A stretch of DNA of 64,000 nucleotides from CAXSBR01 sp964252015 (GTDB lineage Bacteria > Actinomycetota > Actinomycetes > Mycobacteriales > Jatrophihabitantaceae), in NCBI GenBank assembly GCA_964252015.1, contig CAXULW010000002.1, positions 62,001 through 126,000 of the forward strand. The letters run 5' to 3'. The notes under the pieces were generated by a model. That model was given only the letters and a program-made list of their open reading frames with translations, was not told where the DNA came from and made no database searches. The translations under genes and the position numbers were made by a program. How positions within the stretch are numbered: position 1 is the stretch's first letter; the number at the start of each line of letters is the position of its first letter. Shown here piece by piece: positions 9,141 through 16,519 of this stretch.

Positions 9141-9901
9141 TGGCGGCCGCGCCTGAGGTGGTCACCGTCGAGACGGCGCAGGCGCTCGCGGCCGACGTGG
9201 CCGGGCGAGTCGTGCAGACACTGGCCGCGGCCCAGCACGAGCGCGGCTACGCCACGGTCGCTCTCACCGGCGGCAGCATCCTGGAGCAGGTGTTCGGCGC
9301 GCTCGCCGACGCCCCCGACCGCGGCGAGGTCGACTGGACCCGGGTGGACGTGTACTGGGGCGACGAGCGCTTCGTCCCGACCGGGTCCAAGGACCGCAAC
9401 GACGTGCCCGCGCTGGACCTGCTCTCGGCGTTGCCGCTCGACCCCGCCCGCGTGCATCCGATGCCCACCAGCGACGGCCCGGACGGTCCGGACGTGGATG
9501 CGGCCGCCGCCCGTTACGCCGCCCTGCTGGCGCAGAAGTCGGATCCGGCCCACCGGTACGCCGCCGACGTCGTGGCCTTCGACATCGCGCTCATCGGCAT
9601 CGGGCCCGACGGGCACTGCTGCTCGCTGTTCCCCGGCCAGCCCGGCCCGCTGGAGACGACGAAGTCCGTCATCGCCGTGCAGAACTCACCGAAGCCGCCG
9701 CCCGAGCGGCTGTCGTTGACTTTCCGCGCGCTGGCAGCGGCGGACCAGGTGTGGGTCATCGCGTCCGGCGACGGCAAGGCGGCCGCGGTGGCCGAAGCCC
9801 TGGGCGGCGCCGACCCCGATCACGTCCCGTCCGCGGGCGCCCGCGGTCACAACCGCACTCTATGGCTGCTGGACCGAGACGCCGCGTCCAAACTCCCTTG
9901 A
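9140..9901 (+). CDS. pgl: 6-phosphogluconolactonase
   Basis: It hydrolyses 6-phosphogluconolactone to 6-phosphogluconate, the step after Zwf. The 253-residue protein has the family motifs ALTGGSIL, the DVYWGDERFVP block and the GIGPDGHCCSLFPG block, as expected for the NagB/DevB fold. ATG at 9140 overlaps the opcA stop; a GTG one codon earlier is possible. It is the last gene of the operon and is followed immediately by a perfect palindrome at 9902-9955. Confidence 0.95.
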   Translation: MAAAPEVVTVETAQALAADVAGRVVQTLAAAQHERGYATVALTGGSILEQVFGALADAPDRGEVDWTRVDVYWGDERFVPTGSKDRNDVPALDLLSALPLDPARVHPMPTSDGPDGPDVDAAAARYAALLAQKSDPAHRYAADVVAFDIALIGIGPDGHCCSLFPGQPGPLETTKSVIAVQNSPKPPPERLSLTFRALAAADQVWVIASGDGKAAAVAEALGGADPDHVPSAGARGHNRTLWLLDRDAASKLP

Positions 9902-9955
9902 CGGTTTGTGGTGGGAACCGACCCACCTGAGTGGGTCGGTTCCCACCACAAACCG
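9902..9955. terminator. Perfect 25-bp palindrome (family A), bidirectional terminator
   Basis: The arms 9902-9926 and 9931-9955 are exact complements around a 4-base loop (ctga), giving a 25-bp stem. It begins one base after the pgl stop and ends four bases before the rbpA stop, so it separates two convergent operons. There is no T-tract, as is common for actinobacterial hairpin terminators. The stem shares its sequence (GTGGTGGNAAC...GACCCA) with elements at 33133, 44785 and 54021. Confidence 0.9.
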
Positions 9956-9958
9956 GCT

Positions 9959-10303
9959 CTAGACTTCGCCGCGGCGGGCCTTGAGGCGCTTGAGGGCTTC
10001 GTCGAGGATGGCCTGGCCGTCCGCGTCGGAGCGGCGCTCCTTGACGTAGGCCAGGTGGGTCTTGTACGGCTCGTTGCGCCGCGCGTCCGGCGGGGCCGTC
10101 TGCTCGCGACCGGCCGGAAAACCACAGCGCGTGCATTCCCAGGTGTCCGGGATATCGGCTTCCTCAGCGAACGCCGGGCGAGTTTCGTGCCCGTTGGCGC
10201 AGTAGAAGGTGATCGTCTGGCGCGGGGCGAAGTCACCGCGCTCGTTCTCCCCCATCGGGCCCGCGCCGACCCGACTCCCCCTGATCGCGTTGCCGCCGGC
10301 CAT
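9959..10303 (-). CDS. rbpA: RNA polymerase-binding protein RbpA
   Basis: RbpA is an actinobacterial transcription factor that binds the primary sigma factor and RNA polymerase and stabilises the open complex. The 114-residue protein shows the zinc-binding core YCANGHE and WECTRCGFPAG near residues 34-62, the basic linker, and the C-terminal sigma-interaction helix (DEALKRLKARR). The ATG at 10303 is two bases after the secG stop. The frame is open further upstream, but MAGGNAIRGSRVGAGPMGE is the normal N-terminus. Confidence 0.96.
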   Translation of the reverse strand: MAGGNAIRGSRVGAGPMGENERGDFAPRQTITFYCANGHETRPAFAEEADIPDTWECTRCGFPAGREQTAPPDARRNEPYKTHLAYVKERRSDADGQAILDEALKRLKARRGEV

Positions 10304-10305
10304 GG

Positions 10306-10539
10306 CTACTGGGTCTTGTAGAGCAGGCCGAGACCGACGATGCACACAGCCCACACCACGCCGGCGACGATGGTCAGCCGGTCCAGGTTGCGTTCCACCA
10401 CCGAGGATCCGGACAGGCTCGAGTAGAACGAGCCGCCGAACATCGACGACAGGCCGCCACCTTTACCGCGGTGCAACAGGACGAGCACGATCAGCACCAG
10501 GCTGGCCAGGATCAGCAAGATGGACAGGGCGAAGATCAT
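10306..10539 (-). CDS. secG: Preprotein translocase subunit SecG
   Basis: SecG is a small SecYEG translocon subunit that assists protein export across the cytoplasmic membrane. The 77-residue protein has two hydrophobic segments (about residues 2-22 and 57-73) joined by a Gly/Ser-rich loop with the family signature HRGKGGGLSSMFGG. It lies downstream of tpiA as in most actinobacteria, after a 154-bp spacer, and is followed by rbpA. Confidence 0.96.
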   Translation of the reverse strand: MIFALSILLILASLVLIVLVLLHRGKGGGLSSMFGGSFYSSLSGSSVVERNLDRLTIVAGVVWAVCIVGLGLLYKTQ

Positions 10540-10693
10540 TCGGTAACGGCCTTCTGTTCGGACGTGCGAACCGCACGGCTGGGGGCGTCGAGTTGATGTC
10601 GGGGGCGGGTCCAGGGTACCTGCCTTCGGGTCAAGTTCCGGCGCCGCGGGCGGCTGATTTCAGGCACCGGTCGATCTCGGTCGCCGGCTTGTG

Positions 10694-11497
10694 TCAGGCA
10701 CCGGCGGCGGCGACGCAGATGCCGGCGAACCCGTCGGCATCCAGGCTGGCGCCGCCGACCAGGGCGCCGTCGACGTCGGCCTCAGCCAGGATGGCGGCGG
10801 CGTTGTCGGCCTTGACCGACCCTCCGTAGAGGATGCGCACCGAATCGGCCACCGACTCGCCGGCGGACAGCGCGACCTGACGGCGCAGGGCCGCGCACAC
10901 CTCCTGGGCGTCGGCCGCGGTGGCGACCTGGCCGGTGCCGATGGCCCAGATCGGCTCGTAGGCGAGCACTACGCGGGCCACCTGATCGGCGCTGAGCCCG
11001 GCCAGGGCCATCTGCAACTGCCCGTCGCAATGCTCGACCTGCCCGCCCTGCTCGCGGACCTCGAGGTCTTCTCCGACGCAGATGATCGGCGTCAGCCCGT
11101 GGTCGAGCGCGGCCTTCGTCTTGGCGTGGACCAGGTCGTCGGACTCGCCGTGGACCTTGCGCCGTTCGGAGTGCCCGACCACGACGTAGGTGCAGCCGAG
11201 CTTGGCCAGCATGGTGGCGCTGATGTCGCCGGTGTAGGCGCCGTCGGGGTACGGCGAGAGGTCCTGCGCGCCGTACGCCAGCTTCAGGTTGTCACCGTCG
11301 ACCAGGGTCTGGACGCTGCGCAGATCTACGAACGGCGGCACGACCACCACGTCGACGTTGTCGTACACGTCGGCCTTGATCGTGAAGGCGATCTTCTGCA
11401 CCAGCGCGATGGCCTCGAGGTGGTTGAGGTTCATCTTCCAGTTGCCCGCCACTAGCGGCTTACGGCTGGTTAGGTCAACACCTCTCTGCTCGCTCAC
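10694..11497 (-). CDS. tpiA: Triosephosphate isomerase
   Basis: It interconverts dihydroxyacetone phosphate and glyceraldehyde-3-phosphate. The 267-residue protein has the N-terminal GNWKMN, the catalytic His region VVGHSERR, the catalytic Glu region AYEPIWAIGTG, and the phosphate-binding YGGSVK. The GTG start at 11497 overlaps the pgk stop (GTGA). The frame extends further upstream inside pgk, but that part is a shadow. Confidence 0.96.
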   Translation of the reverse strand: MSEQRGVDLTSRKPLVAGNWKMNLNHLEAIALVQKIAFTIKADVYDNVDVVVVPPFVDLRSVQTLVDGDNLKLAYGAQDLSPYPDGAYTGDISATMLAKLGCTYVVVGHSERRKVHGESDDLVHAKTKAALDHGLTPIICVGEDLEVREQGGQVEHCDGQLQMALAGLSADQVARVVLAYEPIWAIGTGQVATAADAQEVCAALRRQVALSAGESVADSVRILYGGSVKADNAAAILAEADVDGALVGGASLDADGFAGICVAAAGA

Positions 11498-12708
11498 TGG
11501 GGCTCGTCCAGGATCGTGATGCCGGGCAATTCCTTGCCCTCCAGGAACTCCAGTGAGGCGCCGCCGCCGGTGGAGATGTGGCCGAACGTGGACTCGTCCA
11601 GCCCGAGCGCGCGTACGGCCGCGGCCGAGTCGCCGCCACCGACCACGGACAGGCCCGGCGACGCGGCGACTGCTTCGGCGACGCCCTTGGTGCCGGCCGC
11701 GAACGGGGCGAGTTCGAACACGCCCATCGGGCCGTTCCAGAACACCGTCCGGGCGTCGGTCAGGGCGGCCGCGAACGTAGCCACCGATTCCGGGCCGATG
11801 TCCAGCCCCTTCCACCCGTCCGGGATGGCCGAGGTGGACACGGTCTGCACGTTGGCGTCGGCCGAGAACTCGTCGGCCACCACGATGTCGGACGGCAGCA
11901 CGATCTTGTCGCCACTGGTGGCCAGCAGTGTCGCGCAGTACTCGATCTGGTCGCTTTCCAGCAGCGAGCCACCGACCTCATGCCCCTGCGCGGCCAGGAA
12001 CGTGAAGCACATGCCGCCGCCGACGAGCAGCTTGTCGACGGTGGGCAGCAGCGCGTCGATCACGGCGAGCTTGTCGCTGACCTTGCTGCCGCCCAGGACG
12101 ACCACGTACGGACGCTCGGGTGAACCGGTCAGCCGGCGCAGCACCTCGACCTCGGTGCGGACCAGGTCGCCGCTGTAATGCGGCAGCCGCGTGGCCACGT
12201 CGTACACCGAGGCATGCTTGCGATGCACGGCCCCGAAGGCGTCGTCGACGTAGGCGCCGCCCTCGTCCTCGCCGCCGGTCAGCAGGGCCAGTGCGTCAGC
12301 GAACCGACCCCGTTCGGCGTCGTCCTTGGCCGTCTCGCCGGCGTTGAAACGGACGTTCTCGAGCAGCAGCAGCTGGCCGTTCTCGAGGGAGTCGGCCAGC
12401 AGTCGCGCGCTCTCCCCGACCGTGTCGAGCGCGAAGCCGATCGGCAGGCCCAGCAGCTGGGCCAGCCGGTCAGCCACCGGACGCAGGGAGTACTTGTCCT
12501 CGGGCACGCCTTTCGGCCGGCCGAGGTGCGCGGTGACGATCACCCGCGCGCCGTGGTCGAGCAGCTTGGTCAGCACCGGCAGCGATGCCCGGATCCGGCC
12601 GTCGTCGGTGATGTGGCCATCGGCGTCCAGCGGCACGTTCAGGTCGCTGCGGACCAGGACGCGCCGACCGGAGACGCCTACGCCGAGCAGGTCGTCTAGG
12701 GTGCGCAT
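11494..12708 (-). CDS. pgk: Phosphoglycerate kinase
   Basis: It transfers phosphate from 1,3-bisphosphoglycerate to ADP in glycolysis. The protein has 404 residues with the N-terminal signature RRVLVRSDLNVPLD, the HLGRPKG motif and the C-terminal nucleotide loop VVGGGDSAAAV. ATG at 12708 follows the gap stop by five bases. It is coupled by overlap to tpiA. Confidence 0.97.
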   Translation of the reverse strand: MRTLDDLLGVGVSGRRVLVRSDLNVPLDADGHITDDGRIRASLPVLTKLLDHGARVIVTAHLGRPKGVPEDKYSLRPVADRLAQLLGLPIGFALDTVGESARLLADSLENGQLLLLENVRFNAGETAKDDAERGRFADALALLTGGEDEGGAYVDDAFGAVHRKHASVYDVATRLPHYSGDLVRTEVEVLRRLTGSPERPYVVVLGGSKVSDKLAVIDALLPTVDKLLVGGGMCFTFLAAQGHEVGGSLLESDQIEYCATLLATSGDKIVLPSDIVVADEFSADANVQTVSTSAIPDGWKGLDIGPESVATFAAALTDARTVFWNGPMGVFELAPFAAGTKGVAEAVAASPGLSVVGGGDSAAAVRALGLDESTFGHISTGGGASLEFLEGKELPGITILDEPQ

Positions 12709-12713
12709 GCGGC

Positions 12714-13718
12714 TCAGAGCGAGGCGCCGACCAGCACGGCCAGGTCGGCCAGTCGGTTGGAGTAACCCCACTCGTTGTCGTACCAGCCGACGACCTTGAC
12801 CTGGTTGCCGATGGCCTTCGTCAGGCCGGCGTCGAAGATGCACGAGGCCGGGTCGGTGACGATGTCGGAGGAGACGATCGGGTCCTCGGTGTAGCGCAGG
12901 AAGCCCTTGAGCGCGCCCTCGGACGCGGCCTTGACCGCGGCGTTCACCTCGTCGACGGTCGCGGCCTTGGCCAGCGTGACGGTCAGGTCGGTGGCCGAGC
13001 CGGTCGGGATCGGCACGCGCAGCGCGTAGCCGTCGAGCTTGCCCTTGAGCTCGGGCAGGACCAGGCCGATGGCCTTCGCCGCCCCGGTCGAGGTGGGGAC
13101 GATGTTCAGCGCGGCCGCGCGGGCGCGGCGCAGGTCCTTGTGCGGGCCGTCCTGCAGGTTCTGGTCCTGGGTGTAGGCGTGGATGGTCGTCATAAGACCC
13201 TGCTCGATGCCGAACGCGTCGTTGATCGCCTTGGCCATCGGGCCGAGGCAGTTCGTGGTGCACGAGGCGTTGGAGATGATCGTGTGCGCGGACGGATCGT
13301 AGGTCTCGTGGTTGACGCCCATGACGATGGTGACGTCCTCGTTCGACGCCGGGGCCGAGATGATGACCTTCTTCGCGCCGCCGTCGACGTGCACGCGGGC
13401 CTTGTTGCCGTCGGTGAAGATGCCGGTGGACTCGATGACGATGTCGGCGCCGAGCGCGCCCCACGGCAGCTTGGACGGGTCGCGCTCCTCCAGGGCCTTG
13501 AAGCTCTTGCCGTCCACCGCGATCTCGTCGGTGCTGAAGGTCACCTCGCCGGGCAGGCGGCCGAGGATCGAGTCGTACTTGAGCAGGTGGGCGAGCGTCT
13601 TGTTGTCAGTGAGGTCGTTGACGCCGACGATCTCGATGTCGGCGCCCGAGGCCTGCACGGCCCGGAAGAAGTTGCGACCGATGCGGCCGAAGCCGTTGAT
13701 GCCAACGCGAACAGTCAC
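12714..13718 (-). CDS. gap: Glyceraldehyde-3-phosphate dehydrogenase, type I
   Basis: An NAD-dependent glycolytic enzyme. It starts with the Rossmann motif VRVGINGFGRIGRNFFRA and carries the catalytic cysteine motif SNASCTTNCLGP near residue 150 and the inorganic phosphate region near residue 205. GTG at 13718, with GGGGA upstream, gives the usual 334-residue protein; a TTG five codons earlier is possible. It is first in gap-pgk-tpiA-secG-rbpA. The about 290 bp upstream to 14011 should hold the operon promoter. Confidence 0.97.
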   Translation of the reverse strand: MTVRVGINGFGRIGRNFFRAVQASGADIEIVGVNDLTDNKTLAHLLKYDSILGRLPGEVTFSTDEIAVDGKSFKALEERDPSKLPWGALGADIVIESTGIFTDGNKARVHVDGGAKKVIISAPASNEDVTIVMGVNHETYDPSAHTIISNASCTTNCLGPMAKAINDAFGIEQGLMTTIHAYTQDQNLQDGPHKDLRRARAAALNIVPTSTGAAKAIGLVLPELKGKLDGYALRVPIPTGSATDLTVTLAKAATVDEVNAAVKAASEGALKGFLRYTEDPIVSSDIVTDPASCIFDAGLTKAIGNQVKVVGWYDNEWGYSNRLADLAVLVGASL

Positions 13719-14011
13719 TGCGGGTATCCCCAATCTGGATGATCTGTCTCGATCGGACGTGTTCTCACTCGACGAAGCACTGGGTGGGACACGTTTCGGT
13801 GGTGCGACTCAGCCCAAAGCTTATCGGTCGCGCCGCGAGTTCCCCGCACACGTATGGCCGGGGCTCCCGTTGTCGTTGCCGCGCAGCGTGAGTGAACCGT
13901 GGGGATTGTGTGACGATCGCATGGTTTTCCGTTTGCACGTCGTGGCGCAGGCTGATGCTGGTCGAAGCGGATGACGCGGTGTCGTCCATCTATTTGCCGC
14001 CTGGAGTCGAC

Positions 14012-14455
14012 ATGAAAGGCCTTCGCTCACTACTCACTGACGTCCGCGCTGAAGTAACTCAGCTCACGGCCGTGCCGCCGGCGAGACCACCGCACACTCT
14101 CACGGTCACGAGTTGTGTGAATTTCGAGGGCTACTTCTGTCTGCACTACGTCGTCACGCCGGTGCCGGTCGAGCTTCTCGCGAGCAAAGCACTGTTCCGA
14201 CGCGAGGTGGGCATAGCCGTCGATGACCACGCCGTGGTCTACCGGGACTGCAGCGTGGCGTATCGACGATCGGCTGACGGCGTCCGGGTCGAAGGCACGT
14301 TTGCGGTATCCCCGTCGCTGCGTCCGGGCACGGTTGGCCTACGGGTCCTGTTCCCGCCCTTGGCGCTGACCCCAGAGCTCGACCACGCGTTGTGTGAGGC
14401 GGAGCTGGCTTGCGACGGCGAGCGGATCGAGCCCGTGTCGATACGGTGGGCCTGA
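14012..14455 (+). CDS. Uncharacterised protein, about 147 aa
   Basis: The frame is open from 13892. ATG at 14012 is the best start because GGAG lies five bases upstream, and an earlier start would reach into the gap promoter region. There is no signal peptide or membrane segment. Features include an early CVNFEGYFCLHYVV segment and a VGLRVLFPPLALTPELD segment near the C-terminus. I do not recognise the family. It lies at the edge of the block that separates gap from whiA, divergent from gap. Confidence 0.5.
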   Translation: MKGLRSLLTDVRAEVTQLTAVPPARPPHTLTVTSCVNFEGYFCLHYVVTPVPVELLASKALFRREVGIAVDDHAVVYRDCSVAYRRSADGVRVEGTFAVSPSLRPGTVGLRVLFPPLALTPELDHALCEAELACDGERIEPVSIRWA

Positions 14456-14580
14456 GCGGCACCGCGGATCCCGGTCCACCGTCGGCCAGCCGCCAGGCAT
14501 CTCGGCGGTCTCGGGTGCGGACGCGCCGGGCGTGGGACCCCCAAGCGTGACGAGGCGGCAGGCGGGCCAGTTCCCCGAGG

Positions 14581-14871
14581 TCAGCGCTCGCCGCTGTGCC
14601 GTTGTTGATCCGATTTGGTCGGCAGTTGTTGCTTGCTGGTGGCGGCATCGAGAAGTAGACGAGTGAGCTGAATGTCATCCAGAGCGGTCCATTGCAAGCT
14701 CACGGCCGGCTGCGGCGGGGCGATCGGCACATCGTCGCGGGGGCGCGATCGCGGGGTCGCGCTGGGATCGGCCGGCCCTTGTGCGGTCTGTCGGAACACG
14801 TCTCGAAGGGCGAGCCCCATCGAACAGGCGAAGAGCAGAAAGAACACGAGGAGTATCGCCGCGATAGTCAT
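14581..14871 (-). CDS. Small single-pass membrane protein, uncharacterised
   Basis: The 96-residue reading from ATG 14871 begins with a hydrophobic segment (residues 2-23, MTIAAILLVFFLLFACSMGL). A polar Pro/Arg/Asp-rich tail follows, with SLQWTALDDIQLTRLLLDAA near the C-terminus. The frame is open 12 codons further upstream to 14907. No clear ribosome-binding site was seen. It has the same orientation as the next gene (15091-15939), with 219 bp between them. Confidence 0.4.
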   Translation of the reverse strand: MTIAAILLVFFLLFACSMGLALRDVFRQTAQGPADPSATPRSRPRDDVPIAPPQPAVSLQWTALDDIQLTRLLLDAATSKQQLPTKSDQQRHSGER

Positions 14872-15090
14872 GGGTGGCGGTTGTGTTCCGAGTACATCTG
14901 TCCTCACTTGGCCGCAGATCGTCTATATAGAGCAAATCCTCGGGTCTGCGGCCGCGCAACTGTTCCCGCGGTTTTCTCACGGATCGTTCACGCCCCGCGT
15001 CGCCAGGTGGCGCGTCCGGACGCGTAGTAACACCGGCGCGAGCGCCATCGCTCGACGCGGTCTGGTCGGGTGGCGGCAGCTAGCGCGACG

Positions 15091-15939
15091 CTAGGCGGCG
15101 GTGATGGAGGCCGGGAACCGGTTGGCCTCGCGATTGAGTCGAGCGCGGTGGACGTAGCCCAGCACGGCGATCTGCAGGATCGGAAGACGCAGCAGCACGA
15201 TGCCCACACCCCCGGCGAAGGGTGCGATCAACCACAGGGCCACCGCGACGTAGAGCAACGCGGTCCCGCGGGCTTGCCTGTCCTTGCCGGCGAGTCGATA
15301 AAATATTGCCGCAAGCAGGAAGAACCCGAGTTCGGCCACCCAGATGAGACGTAGGTCGTCCTGGTACCAGGTCCAGTTCGCCGGTAGTGCTCCCACGGCG
15401 AGTGCGGTGACCAGGGCGGCCGTCAGGGCGCGTTTGCCCATCCGACGTTGCCCGGCGGTCGGGATCTCGTAGCACTCGAGGTGCGTCGGTGGGTGCTCAG
15501 CCAGCATGGCGGTCTTCGCCTCGTAGATGGAGGTTGCCGGGTACTGGGCCGCGACGGCCGACCTGAGTTCCGACGGCACGCGCGGTGACATCCACAGGGC
15601 TTCGATTCGGGCGTGTTGTGCCCGGACACCACGGGTGCCGGCGATGACGCGACCCCAGCAGGCGACGACCGCCAGCACGTGTTGAGACTGCGGGTACTCG
15701 GCGGCGCTGGTGTCCTCGGCGTAGGCGTAGAACCCGCAGCCACACTCGGGGTCGGGGGCCGAGTGCGGGGTGCCGTCGTCGGTACCGGTGGGCCGCACCC
15801 GGCACCCGGACGTGTTGGTGGCGCTCGTCCAGGCCTCGGTGCCGAACAGGGGGTAGAGGATTCCGCCGGGGCCGATGCGAAACGTGCGCAGAGCCCGGAT
15901 CTCACCGACCCGCGGTTCGAAGCCCCCGAAAGCGTCCAC
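15091..15939 (-). CDS. Uncharacterised actinobacterial membrane protein with Cys-rich N-terminal domain
   Basis: The 282-residue protein has an N-terminal soluble domain (about 1-165) with a pattern I recall from uncharacterised actinobacterial proteins: ALRTF, a lone CRV segment, DPECGCGFYAY, then VLAVVACWGRVIAGTRGVRA and a PRVPSELR stretch. The C-terminal 110 residues hold about four hydrophobic segments (from residue 170). The close cysteines (C-G-C) could bind a metal, but that is inference. The start is GTG at 15939, with no strong ribosome-binding site. Confidence 0.6.
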   Translation of the reverse strand: MDAFGGFEPRVGEIRALRTFRIGPGGILYPLFGTEAWTSATNTSGCRVRPTGTDDGTPHSAPDPECGCGFYAYAEDTSAAEYPQSQHVLAVVACWGRVIAGTRGVRAQHARIEALWMSPRVPSELRSAVAAQYPATSIYEAKTAMLAEHPPTHLECYEIPTAGQRRMGKRALTAALVTALAVGALPANWTWYQDDLRLIWVAELGFFLLAAIFYRLAGKDRQARGTALLYVAVALWLIAPFAGGVGIVLLRLPILQIAVLGYVHRARLNREANRFPASITAA

Positions 15940-16349
15940 CGCCCAGACCGGGGCTAGCGCGCTGGCGCAGGATGCGGCGGTGTCACAGGGGCAGACCGGT
16001 CCGGGGCCACGAGCTGCGTCGCCGGTTCGGGCGCGGCGGTGGTGGGAGTGGACGCGGGAAGTATGTCGACGCGGAGGCGTTCCGGACCGATGTTGCTCAC
16101 GTGAGGTGGCCGTCCTTTCTCGTCTGCGGAGCCGGCCAGCGGCTGTGTGCTGCCAGGTTAAGCACGATGCGGTCCGGTTGTGGCGCGGGGGGCCGTGAAC
16201 AAACCGTGAGGATATTGCGGGGATAGCGTGAGGATGGCCCGCAATAGCGACATTGGCCTACTACCAGGGCGTTTACTTCGGATCGCCGGGCGGATTTCCG
16301 CCCCGCCGGATGGGACGACGCCACTGTCCCAAAGCCTGATGGAGTCCCA
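15940..16349. promoter_or_regulatory. Intergenic region upstream of kdp with candidate operator
   Basis: This 410-bp gap separates the start of the leftward gene ending at 15939 from the rightward kdp operon, so it must hold both promoters. It contains two GTGAGGAT direct repeats at 16206-16213 and 16228-16235, 22 bp apart (two helical turns), and an interleaved 9-bp inverted repeat TATTGCGGG/CCCGCAATA at 16213-16221 and 16238-16246. Tandem same-face sites are typical for OmpR-family regulators such as KdpE. I see no gene in it. Confidence 0.45.
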
Positions 16350-16433
16350 GTGAGTGACGTCTGGTTCGTCCTGCTGACGCTGGCGGTCTTCGGACTGCTG
16401 GCCCTGGTTGTGAGGGGGGCGGAGAAGTTATGA
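16350..16433 (+). CDS. 27-aa membrane micro-ORF leading the kdp operon
   Basis: GTG at 16350, with GGAG upstream, opens a 27-codon frame: a hydrophobic helix of about 20 residues (from VWFVLLTLAVFGLLALVV) followed by RGAEKL. Its stop overlaps the kdpF start (ATGA). From memory, similar tiny ORFs precede kdpF in several actinobacteria. It is too short for ordinary gene callers. Translational coupling to kdpF, or a small regulatory/stabilising membrane peptide, are both possible. Confidence 0.7.
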   Translation: MSDVWFVLLTLAVFGLLALVVRGAEKL

Positions 16434-16519
16434 GCGGCGCAAATCTGGTCGGCCTCATCCTCGCCGCGGTGTTGAGCGTGTTCCTGGTGATCGCGCTGAT
16501 CTTTCCGGAGAAGTTCTGA
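16430..16519 (+). CDS. kdpF: Potassium-transporting ATPase small subunit KdpF
   Basis: KdpF is the single-helix accessory peptide that stabilises the KdpABC complex in the membrane. The 29-residue frame starts at ATG 16430 and is hydrophobic from about residue 6 to 25 (LVGLILAAVLSVFLVIALIF), ending PEKF, as is typical of KdpF. It overlaps the micro-ORF before it and kdpA after it by four bases each. Confidence 0.9.
   Translation: MSGANLVGLILAAVLSVFLVIALIFPEKF

Noticed and set aside
10640..10705. Repeated TCAGGCACCGG near the tpiA 3' end
   Set aside because: Two short copies, one of them the end of tpiA; too short and GC-biased to call a repeat element.
11494..13464. Apparent 656-residue protein joining the gap region to pgk
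   Set aside because: The N-terminal part is gap read in another frame; the genuine Pgk starts at ATG 12708 after the gap stop.
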